Shown here one piece after another: positions 44,293 to 56,145 of a DNA stretch of 64,000 nt. The stretch comes from Craspedostauros australis (lineage: Eukaryota; Bacillariophyta; Bacillariophyceae; Mastogloiales; Achnanthaceae): positions 124,001 through 188,000 of the forward strand of contig JAMXDE010000011.1 in the NCBI GenBank assembly GCA_026770025.1. Reading direction: 5' to 3'. A program made the translations under genes and the position numbers. Each line of letters opens with the position of its first letter. The first letter of the stretch is position 1. The notes under the pieces are model-generated. The model searched no databases, had not been told where the DNA came from, and worked only from the letters and a program-made list of their open reading frames with translations.

Positions 44293-45601
44293 GACGAACC
44301 GATTGAGGGTCTTGGCATCCTGTGATTGTCATAATATATTTGTGTGGTATTGGCGTGTCATCGGCGCGGCATTTGGGTATGGCATTAGAGCATTGGCAAC
44401 GGCGGCAACAGTATTTCCAATGACATCGGGCGTGATTCGGGGCGTCGTTGAGCATCGCCGCAACGTCCATGAGAGCGGAACCAAGCCAACGATGAAATGG
44501 AATTAAATGCAGAGGTGGAGACGGTGACGGAGGTTGAAAGATGAGAAAAGCCAGCGGAGACGACTTTACATTCGTGGGCGAACGACATGGTCGAATTATG
44601 CAGTTGCGTCATTGCATGGTTTGCATCCGTGCGATGCATGCAACGAACGCACTGATGCTTTCCGTCTTATCTGATTGCACAACGGAGGATCTTCCGGGAC
44701 ACCCCAGTCGAATCTGCAACACCAATGACTGTCACGTGAAGATCCGTCTGCCAAGGTCCTTCGCTTGAATGCACCCTCGCATCTGTCATCGCATCTGTCA
44801 ACACATCTGTCAAGGCTTGTGTTCTCGTAATCAACGTACGCTATCGAATTTGTCGGACATGGTGGCTGTGGGTGTTGCTTGGGAAGCAGGACAAGAGGGG
44901 AGATTATGAGCTCAGGGGTGGACAGTGAATTCTCAGGTCGTATTCTCGTCCGTCTCTTTTTGTGTTTGTGAGGTGTTGACCACAAAAACAGCAAGCAGAC
45001 GACGACAGATCCCAAGATACCGACGACAACGAGCTGCATGATCGTCATCGTCGCCGTCATCGTTGTCATCGTCATCGTTGCCAGCAGGGAAAGAGTTCGG
45101 TCATTCGTACGATCAACGACGTCGTTTTTTTCCACGGCTCACCTCATCCCTTTCAGATTCGCGTTCGTGTGTCAATCACTGACGTCGATGAACTCCAACA
45201 TTCGAGACGTGGAAGTCGTGTTGTCACTAAGGGCTAATAATGTACCTTTGACCATCGCATCTGCCTCCGGGATTCCAACACACACGGGAATGAAATCGAA
45301 ACAGGGAATTCGACAAAGAACAGAAGGCATCGGAACCCAAGATACGGACATGATGGAAGCGAACACGCTGCAGAGAGCCACACACAGCCAAGGATACCGA
45401 CAAGGATTCTCGGGAAGATCCATCATGGACAGGCATCGGAGCCTCTCGAGCTGCTCGTCTCCCATCAAAGGCCGCACCACATCCCGTACATTCTGGCGAT
45501 TGCACTGAACTGTTCTTGCACAAGAGCATTCCAACACAGCGACAGCAAAGAAGCACAAGACAAGCACAGACAAGCACAGACGAGCAAAACTAGAAACCAC
45601 C
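44293..45601. other. Divergent region between FBPase and light-harvesting genes
   Basis: 1.3 kb holding the probable missing 5' exon of FBPase and the promoter of the light-harvesting gene. It includes a GTC/ATC-rich tract (45035-45080) and a TGACGTCG near 45181, about 420 bp before the light-harvesting start. Open frames on the minus strand at 44596-45135 are doubtful. Confidence 0.5.
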
Positions 45602-46288
45602 ATGATCTCCAAGAGCATCGCAACCCTCGGTCTCGCTGCCTGCATTGCAGCCGTGCAGCAGGCCAGCACCGTCCATGCATTCTCATGCGAACCGTCGCAA
45701 CGTGCAGGACGTTCCCTCCGATCGAAACTCGCCGCGACCACCTTCGAGAACGAGATCGGCGCCCAACCTCCCATCGGATTCTTCGATCCCCTCGGGTTGC
45801 TGGAAGAAGCCGATGACGCCCGGTTCAATCGATTGCGATACGTCGAGATCAAGCACGGTCGCATCGCCATGCTGGCGGTCGTAGGGCACATGATCACGGC
45901 GGCCAACGTTCGATTGCCGGGCGACATCGATCTTCACGGCACGTCGTTCGCTTCCATCCCGGCCGGTATCGAGGGACTGCTGCAGGTCCCGAGTCTCGGC
46001 TTGCTGCAGCTCTTCCTATTCGTCGGTATCCTGGAACTCGCCGTCATGAAGGACGTGACAGGCACGGGAGAGTTCGTCGGAGATTTCCGCAACGGTTTCA
46101 TCGACTTTGGTTGGGACGTGTTCTCGCCGGAAGAGAAGGAACGCAAGCGCGGGGTGGAGCTCAACAACGGACGAGCCGCGATGATGGGCATCCTTGCCAT
46201 GATGGTGCATGAGATGCTGCCGTCCCATGATCCGTACATGATCAATGCTCTCATCGGGAAGCCGGTGGAGTTCAATGCCGGGATCTGA
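45602..46288 (+). CDS. Fucoxanthin-chlorophyll a/c light-harvesting protein (Lhcf/FCP type)
   Basis: Thylakoid antenna protein that binds chlorophyll a/c and fucoxanthin and passes energy to the photosystems. It is a single exon of 228 residues. The presequence has a signal peptide ending STVHAF, where A|F is the diatom plastid-targeting cleavage motif, followed by a basic Ser/Arg-rich transit region. The mature protein begins near NEIGAQPPIGFFDPLGLL. Helix 1 holds the chlorophyll-binding YVEIKHGRIAMLAVVGHMI (about 80-98). The middle helix is around LGLLQLFLFVGILELAVMKD, and helix 3 holds VELNNGRAAMMGILAMMVHE (about 190-209). GEFVGDFRNGFIDFGWD is the usual FCP loop. The length (about 200 mature residues) is normal. 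The start codon is preceded by an A/C-rich leader. Strong, light-regulated expression is expected from the family; no regulatory element is proven here. Confidence 0.97.
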   Translation: MISKSIATLGLAACIAAVQQASTVHAFSCEPSQRAGRSLRSKLAATTFENEIGAQPPIGFFDPLGLLEEADDARFNRLRYVEIKHGRIAMLAVVGHMITAANVRLPGDIDLHGTSFASIPAGIEGLLQVPSLGLLQLFLFVGILELAVMKDVTGTGEFVGDFRNGFIDFGWDVFSPEEKERKRGVELNNGRAAMMGILAMMVHEMLPSHDPYMINALIGKPVEFNAGI

Positions 46289-47110
46289 GCGCATGCGTGC
46301 GCGCTCTGACGCTTACCGCACGGTCCGTGCTTGCTTCCGTGAGAGTGGTAGAGTTGCTGCGATGCTACAGGCAACTGGTGGTGAAGTGAATGGTGGAGAG
46401 GCCAACAGATGCGAGCTGCGGCAATGGTGACGACGACTGTGCTACTTGTGGACGACCGCAAAAGCAACTTAAAGTACGATAACAGCAGGCGCATAGTATA
46501 ATACTCTTCTGCAATGAAACATTGGACCTTGTCCTGGAACAATGAACGCAAACCAACCACTTCGAGTTTAGACCATTGCAGCAGAGTGTTCGACCCTACC
46601 TATGTCTCTACTCGCACGAGTAGTCGTACTCGTAGCGTGTGATGTTTTGTTGTTGAACTTTCCCAATCACGAATTCGACCACTGGTTCAAGAAAGAAGCA
46701 AGAAGAAAAGGCGTCAACTCGCCGAGAACCATCTCCCACCACCTCACAAAAATGGTCATCAACCTCGCCGATCACACAAATCGAGCCACCCATCGAAAGT
46801 CTTCGCGTTCAGGAGAGGGCACGAACTGCCCAAGCCGTTCTTGTGCATCGTGAGACCGAGCAGCACCTGCGGAGCTCATAAAAGAGAGAAGAGAGAGAGA
46901 GAGAGAGATAGATAGATAGAGGGAAAGAAAAGCTTGCTCACACCCAGAGAGGCAGAGAAGGAGCACTCAATTGCGGATGCCAACCTCGACGTCTTATTGC
47001 TCACATGGTACACAATCTTGCAAGCAACGATCAATACAAACGGACCAAACAAATCGACAGAGCAGACAGCACCAGAGTGTCAAGGCAAATCACTGCACCT
47101 GATCTTCGAG
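46289..47110. other. Intergenic region and leader of ABCC copy A
   Basis: Contains TACTCG/CGAGTA-type motifs at about 46608-46636 and, from 46745, the start of the block duplicated at 57549. Within that block a GA/GATA microsatellite (about 46883-46920) lies in the probable leader. The frame is open upstream of ATG 47111 but has no earlier ATG. Confidence 0.6.
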
Positions 47111-50100
47111 ATGTCAGAAGACGGTGGTGGCGAACCCATGCGTGATGGTGGAATCAACGAAGAAAGCAGTCCAACCGATCCCCAAACACGTTCAACTGCG
47201 AATGCAAACATCCATGTGAACATCCATACAAACATCCACGCTGACACTCACACACAGACCCATCCTCGCAACAGCGATGCCGCAACTGAGCAGCGACCGC
47301 GGAATCTGCTGGAAAGCTCTTCCTTGTGGACGCGGCTCACCTTCTCGTGGGTGATGCCTTTGCTCAACAAGGGGTTGCAGAACCAGGACCTGAAGGAGAT
47401 TGATCTTCCTCATCTGGCGGAGAAGGAGACGTCCGAGTTCAACCTCCGAATGATGAACGATCTGTGGGCACAGGAGCAACGGCTTGCGGCTGCCGCTGGT
47501 CGATCGCCCAATCTCAAGATGGCAATCCTCAAGCTCGCGTTGGCCAAGATGTGGTTCGTGCAGCCGATGATGCTCACGCTCTCCGTGGCCAGGATTGGCC
47601 AATCGCTGGCGCTGGGACAGCTCGTCGAATACTTCGAAGGCAACCTCTCACGAGCCGAAGGCTACCTCTACGCGTCTATTGTGGCCATCACGGCTCTCAT
47701 CACGCTCTTCGCGAACCATAACGCATTCTTCCACACATGGAAGACCGGCATGCAACTACGCATTGCGGCCATCGCTTGCATCTACGACAAGACCTTGCGA
47801 TTGAAGAGCGTCTATTCATCCAACGAGACCAACTCCGGGCAGGTCATGAACCTGGCCTCCAACGATGTGGAGCGCTTCATCTTGTCCACGGTCTTCCTTC
47901 TGCACATATTCTGGGGTCCGATGGAAGCCGTGGCGGTGCTCATCATCGGGATCCTATCCGTTGGCCCAGCCTTCGCGGCAGGCTACGTGCTGCTCTTCTG
48001 TTTCATCATCGTGCAGTTCTACCTCGGCATCCGCTTTGTACACTTCCGTTCCAAGATCGCGCAGATCACGGACAGCCGCGTCACCATGGTATCGCAGGTC
48101 ATCGCCGGCATTCGCGTCGTCAAGATGATGGGGTGGGAACTGGCCTTCCTCAACAAGATCAAGGATTTGCGACAGAAGGAGACATCCGCGATTCAAGACG
48201 CGACCAAGCTCAAGGCATGGAACGAAGCCATCTTCTTCGCTGCCAATACGACCGTGTCCGCTGTCATCTTCTTGGTGCACGTGTACAGCGGGAATGAACT
48301 CACGGCGCGACACGTCTTCACCACATTCACCTTGCTCAATGTGGTACAGCTCACGATGACCAAATTCTTTGCATTCGGGATCATGGTACGTTCATGTATC
48401 TGAATGTTGCGCGTTTGCGTACTCTTTGGCATGCAAACGACAACGAGACGGACGATCATCACCATCTTCATCTCCAGTTGTACTCGCACTCGTGTCATCA
48501 CACCCAAATCCATACCGCGACGCATCTCACTCCTTGCCATCTTCATCTGCACAACCACGCCAACGCAAACACGCACAATCCCTTGTTCTTTCAATCTTTC
48601 AACCATGTATCCTTGCGCTTGTCCTGCGTCCTCACCCATCGTACATGCTACTCGCACCATCCTCGCACGCAGGCCAACTCTGAAGTGAAGGTGTCCATTG
48701 AGCGCATCCAGAAGTTCCTTGAAACCGAAGAAATCGATCAGAACAAGGCATCGAGCACATTGGACACGAACGACTACTTCCTTCAATTGCTCGATGTAAC
48801 TTGCCACTGGAACTCATCGGGAGAAACCAGCAAATCAACTCTACCTGAGTTGGAAAGACCGATGGATGGTGACAAGGGCGGAGCTTCAACGAAAGCTGGC
48901 GTCGCACAGGATGCTGGCGATACAACGGACAAGACGGCGGCGGCAGTCGCAAACATCGACATGAACTGCAAACCAGGCGCCATGTACTGCATCATCGGCC
49001 CTGTTGGCAGCGGCAAATCTGCTCTCATCCAAGTCATCTGCGGCGAGCTGTTACCAACTCATGGAATCGTGGCACGGGGGACACAGACCCTGGCGTATGC
49101 CCCGCAAGATCCATTCATCATGGACGGAACTGTGCGCGAAAATATTCTATTTGGCCTCCGCTTCAATTCAAGTTGGTACAACGAAGTTGTTAAGGCCTGC
49201 GGTCTGGACGTTGATTTTCGTCAATTCCAAGACGGGGATAGCACCATCGTAGGAGATCGTGGCGTCCAGTGCAGCGGTGGCCAACGGGCTCGGATTGGCC
49301 TCGCTCGTGCACTGTACAAGGACGCCGATATCCTGGTAGTGGATGACCCCCTTTCGGCGGTGGATGCCAGAGTCGGAAACCTGATCTTTCATGAAGCTCT
49401 CGAGCGGCTTGGCGTCGACAAAGGGAAGTGCGTCATTCTGGCAACGCATCAGCATCAGTATCTGACGGAGCACGTGTGCTTGGTCATGGAGGGAGGCCGC
49501 ATTGCTTTTCGCGGAACCTACCAGGAATGCGCCGAGCACATGGATCTGGATGCGTTCGATTTACACCAAGACAACAATACTGCAGTTGATGCACAAAAAC
49601 AATCGGGGAATCCATCCACGCAAGGAGCAGACAGCAGCAGCAGCAGCAGCAGCAGAACACAGACTGACGACGACGCAGGCGTTGGCGTGGATGCGAAGCC
49701 AAAACCCGCAAAAGATGAGCAGCCCAGAAGTGGCGCAGATGACGGCAATGGAAATCAACAAAAGGAAGCAAAGCAAGCCGGAAAAGTTGGCTGGGGCACC
49801 TGGACGTATTATGCCAAAGCCATGGGTGGACTGCATGTGTCGTCCTTTTTGCTCTTCCTCTACTGCTCATCGCAAGCCGCAATGCTTGTGTGCATTGCCG
49901 AGATTGGAAAATGGGGCGAGAGATCTGAAGACAAACAGGTGAGATTCGATTGGTTGGTCGACTGGTGTTACAAGAGCAGGAGCAAGATGCGCGGAATGTG
50001 GAATTGTCAATCATGCATCCATTTACGTGCGGTCGTGGCAAAAAACATGCTCCGCTATCGAGGACTGTGCTTGCGTGTGTCGGCGTCTACGTAACGTGCA

Positions 50101-52500
50101 TCCTGGACGTCTATCTTCCCAGCTAACACTGTACTATGCGATTGTTACTCTCCCTTCTTCCATCTTCCCAACCACCCATGCCCCCACACCTTGCTTCATT
50201 CATCCACTCCTGATGGAATCCAATCCAAATCTTCAATCATCGGCCAGACGGATTCGGATGTCATTGGTATCGTCACTGGCCTAACAGTGATCGTACTTCT
50301 ACTTTCCATTACACGTGCCCTGGCAGTGTTCCATTTTGCAGTTAAAGCATCTCAGCGGCTGCATGATTCCATGACACAGGTCGTACTGCGTTCGAAGATT
50401 GAATTCTTCGACACCAACCCGATTGGCAGAATCCTCAACCGATTCAGCGCAGATGTTGGTTCCAACGATGACGCCTTGCCGCACACTCTCTACGATTTCG
50501 TTGCCTGCGTCTTCATGGTACGTATGATTATGTTTCACTCGCAAGAACTTATGACGGCTTGCTTTGTGCTCCTCCTGTGCGAGACGTTACACACCTCATT
50601 TATTCTCACACCCTGGCACCACCAACTCGTTTCCATCCATCTCTATCAAATCTACAGGTTGTTGGCGCCGTGATCACAGCAGCATCTGTACTACCATTCA
50701 CATTGATCGCGATTCCATTCCTGACATGGTCGTTCATCAAAATCCGGCACGTCTTCATCACATCCAGCCGTGAACTGAAGCGTCTCGAAGCCGTTGCGCG
50801 ATCGCCTATCTTTGCCATGCTCTCCGAATCCCTTAGCGGTATCTCAACCATCCGATCAAACGCGGCTGTGGAGTTTTACAAGGAGAAATTCCGCCGAATT
50901 CATGACTCTCACTCTCGAGCATTCTTCATCTTCATTGCAAGCTCCCGATGGCTCGGATTTCGCATGGACGGACTTGTTGTCATCCTGCTCATCGTCTCCT
51001 CCTTCCTCGCTGTCGTCTTTCACGATTTTGGATGGTTCGAGATTGATCCAGCCTTGGTGGGGCTGGCCTTGAGCTTGCTCATCATGTTGGCAGGTCTGTT
51101 CCAATGGACAGTTCGGCAGGTACGAATGTGCTTGGTCTACTCGTATGGTGACGCCCACGTCCATAGCAACTGCTTTCCGCATCAACGATGCGGCACAGAG
51201 CGTTCTGCTCTGCACTAGGGTACTCGTGCACTACTCTGCGTTGCGGTACTCCCAGCTGCAATGTTCCCATCACACCTCACAACCGTATCCACAATCACAA
51301 CCACAATCTCACCACGCGTCCAAACTTGGCATCATCTTTCTTCTCTTACGTACGTACACCCCTCTGTTCCATTTTGGCTTCATCTTCACTCATTTTCCCA
51401 CGAAGAGCGCTGAAATCGTTAATCAGATGATCAGCGTCGAACGTGTGGCTGGGTACACACAGCTGCCATCTGAGGCACCAGTGGAAACAGAAGCCGACAA
51501 GCTGCACCCTGACTGGCCTTCCAGCGGTGGTCTGAAATGCCAGAATCTCAAGGTTAGATACAGAGATGATCTGCCACCGGCGTTGCAAAATATCTCCTTC
51601 GACATTTCTGGCGGAGAGCGAATTGGATGCGTGGGCAGGACGGGCAGCGGCAAGTCGAGCCTGATCCAAACCCTCGTGCGGATCTTGGAACCAGACGAAG
51701 GACAGATGCTAATTGATGGCGTGGACATTGCGACGTTGGGATTGAACAAGCTCCGACACAACATCTCCGTTATCCCACAGAGCCCAGTGCTGTTTTCCGG
51801 CTCCACCGTGCGAGAGAACATCGACCCATTCAATCAATTTGATGACGATGCCATCAAGTCTGCCCTTACCGATGCACAGATGTGGGACGCAGTGGCGAAC
51901 CTCCCCGGTGGACTTCAGGCCACCGTCGCGGAGAACGGTTCGAATTTCTCTGTCGGCCAACGGCAGCTCCTCTGTCTCGCGAGAGCAATTCTGAGGAAAA
52001 CGAAAATACTCGTGCTTGATGAGCCGTCGGCCAACGTCGACAATGAAACAGACCTGCTGCTTCAAGAAGCCATCTCAGCGAACTTCAAGGATTCCACAAT
52101 CATCGCCGTTGCTCATCGTCTGGATACCGTAATCGAGTACGACAAGATCATCGTACTCAACAGCGGGCACATCGTCGAGTTCGACACACCAATCAACCTC
52201 ATCGAGAAAGGGGGAGACTTCTCGCAGATGGTGAAAGACACTGGCCACAGGAGTTCCGAGACCCTGACCAAACGAGCGAGCATGCAAAGTGCAGACTTCA
52301 AAACGAAGGAAGAATAAAACACCAGATAAAACACGAGCAAGCGAATAGAGCGGAGTACAGACGTGTCGAAGCACAACCACGAGCACTGTGCACTGTCCTT
52401 GAGTGGAAGCATGTTGCGGTTCGGTACCAATACATGCACGTACATGCTTCAAATGGCATCAGATTTGCGTCGTTACCACTCGCCGGAACAAAATGTGACC
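46745..52500 (+). repeat. Segmental duplication, copy A (full ABCC gene)
   Basis: A direct repeat of 57549-60439. Homology begins at CACAAAAATGGTCATCAACC and ends at GAACAAAATGTGACC, 183 bp past the ABCC stop. It includes coding, intron, leader and 3' DNA, at an estimated 2-3% difference in the parts present in both copies. Copy A is 5.76 kb. Confidence 0.9.
47111..52317 (+). CDS. ABCC-type (MRP) ABC transporter, full length
   Basis: ATP-driven membrane exporter, typically of glutathione conjugates and other organic anions. Five exons (47111-48385, 48673-49938, 50248-50517, 50658-51119, 51406-52317), all phase 0, give 1,394 residues. Order: TMD1 (about 60-420; LLESSSLWTRLTFSWVMPLL is the ABCC signature before it), NBD1 (about 510-690), a Ser/Gln-rich linker, TMD2 (about 780-1090) and NBD2 (about 1140-1370). 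NBD1 has Walker A GPVGSGKSA, signature CSGGQRARIGLARAL and Walker B ILVVDDPLSAVDA, with Asp instead of the catalytic Glu as usual in ABCC. NBD2 has GRTGSGKSSL, FSVGQRQLLCLARAI and ILVLDEPSANVD, with the Glu present. It lacks the extra N-terminal TMD0. A deleted second copy lies at 57907, and the silicic acid transporter gene follows 655 bp downstream. The substrate cannot be inferred. Confidence 0.93.
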
Positions 52501-52972
52501 GTGCGAAGAATTGATCCAAGACTCGGCTTTCAAGCAATGATTCACGAATAAATTGACGTTGCAAAACGTTATGTTTGGATTGCCTGTACTCGCCAATGCC
52601 TCCATCATTGGCTGTTAATTAATTAAATTCAGAGCTGAATACAAATGAATGAAAATGCGAACTTGTCGCGACTTTGTCACACAACTCCATCGCGCCTTTC
52701 CAGCTTTCACGGACTGATTTTCGCTCATTTTTTGCGCACAAACGTCAACAACCACCAAACGAAGCCCAACACGAAACAAACGAAATTGTGAGAACAAACA
52801 TCACCATCATCATCACCATCACGTACAAGTTAACACAACAGCGCCTGCCTTTACGGCATTCATCGAACCTGACTTTGCATCACTCACAATTTCAACCATT
52901 GCGAGTTCTGCAACGCATCACAGCAACAAGAAGCGACAATCAGAGCAAAAGCAACAAACAACAACAAGCAAG
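52318..52972. other. Region between ABCC copy A and silicic acid transporter
   Basis: 655 bp. The first 183 bp belong to the duplicated block; the rest is the presumed promoter and leader of the transporter, with an AT-rich TTAATTAATTAAATTC stretch at 52615-52630, CATCATCACC repeats near 52800-52820 and an A/C-rich leader. Confidence 0.55.
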
Positions 52973-54613
52973 ATGGATCCCATTCAGCTCATCAAGTCGG
53001 TGTACTCCACCGGACTCCTCATCTTCTCGATCACCATCGTCTGCGGACTCATCTTCAATGAGCAGACCAAGGTCTCGTCCGAGGTCCACCCAGTGGTCGC
53101 CGTCGTCATCATGATCACGGCCCTCGTCTGGCTCAACATGGTTGAGGGAGGACAGGGTTCCCTCGTCGGTCTCCCACCAGTTGACCGCGACCTCTACGTC
53201 GAATCCCACCCAACCAGCCACAAGTGCACCTCCCTCGCCCACAAGGGTGACAACCTCGACCGCTACCTCATGGGACGTCAGTTCATGGTCCTCCTCATGG
53301 TCTTCACCATCAACCAGTGCGGTGCCCCACTCGCCGATGCCGAGGTCTTCGGACTCCCAGACATCATCATCCAGATCTTCCTCGGATCCGGAGCCGCCAT
53401 GATCCTCATGACCGCCCAAGCCGGACAGCTCAACTCCCAAGTCAACGCCTCCCTGTGCATGCTTGACTACATCAACAACTTCTTCGCCGTCTTCACCCTC
53501 TACGTCGCCCTCGCCATCGAGTTCTCTGGACTTCTGCACTCGTGCTACCTCGTCCAGATGTTCTTCGTCTGGGCATCCGGCAAGGAAATCGAGTCGAAGG
53601 AACCACCTCGCGACGGTGCCCAGAACCTCTTCTACTGGGGCCGCATCCTCATCTCTCTCGCCATCCTGTGCTACGCCATGGCCGTCACCCTCGTCGCCCT
53701 CTTCGATGGAAAGACCACCATGTGGGCCGGAGTGCCAAACGGAGTCGCCGTCATCCTCTTCTTCCTCTTCATGTCCATCGTCGGTATGCTCGAGGGTATG
53801 CAGATTGCTTTCTTCGCCGTCGCCAAGCTTCCAAAGGAGGACCGTGGAGACCACCCAATGGCCCGCAAGACCTGCGAACTTCTGTTCCGCGGTGACGGAC
53901 GCAACCTTCCAGGATTCATGATCGGACGTCAGATCTGCGTGACCATGTGCTTCTTCATCATCGCCCGTGTCACCACTCTCGATGTCGAGGTTGGAACTGG
54001 CGAGAACATCTTCGGGGTCTCCGACAGCACCCAGGAATTCTTCAACACCGGACTTCTCGGAGCCCTCATCACCACCATCATCGCTTCCATCACATGGCAG
54101 CTGGTCGCATCCGTCTTCCCAATCGCCTTCCTCTCCAACCCAATCGTCTACATCTTCCTCCAGTTCTGTCTGTTGTTGGAAGCCACTGGTATCTGCTCCG
54201 GAGCCTGGGTTCTCGCTTCCATTCACAAGGCCGTCTCTGGCTTCCAGCTCGATGAGGTGTACATTGGCACCCCAGAGGAACGTGCCGCCGGCATGAAGCC
54301 AGACCACCAGAGCAACCGCAACCTGCACCTCGGAACCAACGTGCTGACTGGAGAAGCCGGTGCCACCGCCGTTCCACGCGAGTACCTCGAGATGCAGAAG
54401 GCCTTGGCCGCCCAGCCAGAATCCTTCTCTTCCCGCCGTGCCACCATCCTGTCCAACATCAAGAGCCTCCGCGAGGAGGTCGATGGTTGCGAGAGCAAGG
54501 CCGACGCCGCCGTCTTTGAGGCCTCCATCCGCAAGGAGATGCAGGCACTGAACAGACTGAACCAGGAGGAAGAGAGCGACATGACCGATGTCGCCCTTGA
54601 GATGGATGCCTAA
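52973..54613 (+). CDS. SIT: Silicic acid transporter
   Basis: Plasma-membrane uptake of dissolved silicon, probably coupled to sodium, for building the silica frustule. One exon of 546 residues, the normal SIT length. Ten membrane helices are expected in two inverted five-helix halves, each with the diagnostic motif pair: EGGQ (58-61) with GRQ (101-103), and EGMQ (274-277) with GRQ (318-320). The N-terminus, LIKSVYSTGLLIFSITIV, is characteristic. After helix 10 there is a C-terminal coiled-coil-like tail (about 455-530, including RATILSNIKSLREEVDGCESK), as in other diatom SITs. Codon use is extremely biased to C-ending codons and GGA, unlike most neighbours, implying very high expression; the bias also leaves the opposite strand open. 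It lies between the two ABCC blocks in the same orientation. The identification is strong and marks the genome as a silicifying stramenopile. Confidence 0.96.
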   Translation: MDPIQLIKSVYSTGLLIFSITIVCGLIFNEQTKVSSEVHPVVAVVIMITALVWLNMVEGGQGSLVGLPPVDRDLYVESHPTSHKCTSLAHKGDNLDRYLMGRQFMVLLMVFTINQCGAPLADAEVFGLPDIIIQIFLGSGAAMILMTAQAGQLNSQVNASLCMLDYINNFFAVFTLYVALAIEFSGLLHSCYLVQMFFVWASGKEIESKEPPRDGAQNLFYWGRILISLAILCYAMAVTLVALFDGKTTMWAGVPNGVAVILFFLFMSIVGMLEGMQIAFFAVAKLPKEDRGDHPMARKTCELLFRGDGRNLPGFMIGRQICVTMCFFIIARVTTLDVEVGTGENIFGVSDSTQEFFNTGLLGALITTIIASITWQLVASVFPIAFLSNPIVYIFLQFCLLLEATGICSGAWVLASIHKAVSGFQLDEVYIGTPEERAAGMKPDHQSNRNLHLGTNVLTGEAGATAVPREYLEMQKALAAQPESFSSRRATILSNIKSLREEVDGCESKADAAVFEASIRKEMQALNRLNQEEESDMTDVALEMDA

Positions 54614-56110
54614 ACCGATCAATCAATCGATCAACCAATCGATCGATCGATGCTGAGCCACATCAAGCGAACACATGCTGAGGACTGTCGCAGCATGAAC
54701 ATGAGTATGCACAGTTGCATATTTTTCCGATGCAATCCAACTGCAAATACAAATGCGGATGCAAATCAAGATGGCCCTCAGTGCGTTGGCATGAAGACAC
54801 GAATTCAGGAACCAGACAATCATGTCCTGATCTAATTCGTGATCTCGCCGGACGAGAGCAGGCGCAGCACACACACACACTGAACACTAATGAGATACAT
54901 AAACCAAAGTTAACCAAACAACAGCAAAACAATAACGAAATGAAATGAAATGAAACGAGGACAAGTACACAATCGTGCGAACAAATTGGCTCCACCAATC
55001 AAAGTTTGTCTGTTTGCATTTTCTCGGAAGTGTAAGTTCGCCGTGTCTGTTTGTGATGAATCACGAAACGGACGCTTCAATTTTCGTGGCTGTCGACAAA
55101 CTGCCACCTCCCTCGAATCCTGCATGAGACATTTTCGACGTTTTGCAGACAGACAGAGGCTCCAACAACAGACTGATTCGGTTATAGCCTCTCTAGGTTC
55201 AGGAACGCCAGTACAAAGCATAATCATTCGGCTCATTCTGAGGTGTTCGCAACAAATCGTATCATGCCACATCACAACATGTTCTTCTCTCTTCACTTGC
55301 GCTCGCCTGCCCGCCTGGGTGCATCGGCATGGTACCGTACACTCATGCGGTGCGATTTGGCTGTGGGAAGATACGAACAAGGTACTCGTACTTGTCCTCG
55401 GACACTGTCACAGTGATTGCATTTCACGTTACATGCACTCGTGCGGTATCTCGCCTCGCGCATGAGTGTTGCGAAGGAAGACACATGGCACATGACAGAT
55501 GACCGGAAGAGACAGGACGAAGGGAGGAAACTTGTGGTGTACGTTGCGATGAAGTGTTTGGCGGAATGACAGTTTGGCTCGTTCTTGTTCTCACATCCCG
55601 TCACTATTAGCGACAGAGCGACAGAGCGGCAGAAACAGCACGAACAGCAGGGCAACAGCGGGCGACGAGTTCCGTCTCTGTGATACTCTCTGGGGTCTCC
55701 TTCCATCAACTGCTCTGCGTCACGGTGTCTTGCATTTCTCATTGTGCGTTAGGTGTAGTCGTGTTCTGATCTTGACGCCGGTGTCGGTGTTGCGGTCATG
55801 TCACCTGTTCCATGTTGTGACGACGCGACGCCCATTTCGGCAAGAGCTGGTTTCTGTCCGCACATGCGACAGACGTCCACGGCAGTGTGATGGCTGTGGC
55901 AGAAAGAGGAAAAACAACCTGTCTGTACCGTGCTTTATTGGTGCCGCTCCACCTCGATCCGAGCAAGGAACGCAACGAACGCTCGCGGAGATTGTCATGT
56001 TTGCAACTACTGTCACTCATCCACACAACACAGGCCAAAACGAAGCAGGCACATCAACAGAAACGGAGGATATACATTATAATAGGTCGTAGAGAGGAGT
56101 TCTGTGAACT

Positions 56111-56111
<1 letters not shown>

Positions 56112-56141
<30 letters not shown>
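56112..56141. repeat. (CT)n microsatellite
   Basis: About 30 bp of perfect CT dinucleotides, followed by interrupted TTTCTG/TCTCTG units. Confidence 0.95.

Positions 56142-56145
<4 letters not shown>

Noticed and set aside
44572-44590. Candidate first exon of FBPase (ATG at 44590, MSFAHE, before a GTAAAG donor)
   Set aside because: Its phase does not match the acceptor at 44320, so joining would shift the conserved frame.
44596-45135. 179-residue minus-strand frame with a possible membrane helix
   Set aside because: It begins at GTG. The first ATG lies in a simple ATG/ACG repeat, and the region overlaps the likely missing FBPase exon and the light-harvesting promoter.
46934-47110. In-frame N-terminal extension of ABCC copy A, also open in copy B
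   Set aside because: It contains no ATG and includes leader-like sequence; ATG 47111 is the first start.
52940-54622. 560-codon open frame on the minus strand across the whole silicic acid transporter gene
   Set aside because: It is the complement of a strongly codon-biased gene lacking TTA, CTA and TCA. Its translation is Gly/Glu/Asp-rich with no domain.
54616-54650. GATC-rich tandem as a possible CRISPR-like or structured element
   Set aside because: Plain short-period repeat without spacers, just after the silicic acid transporter stop.
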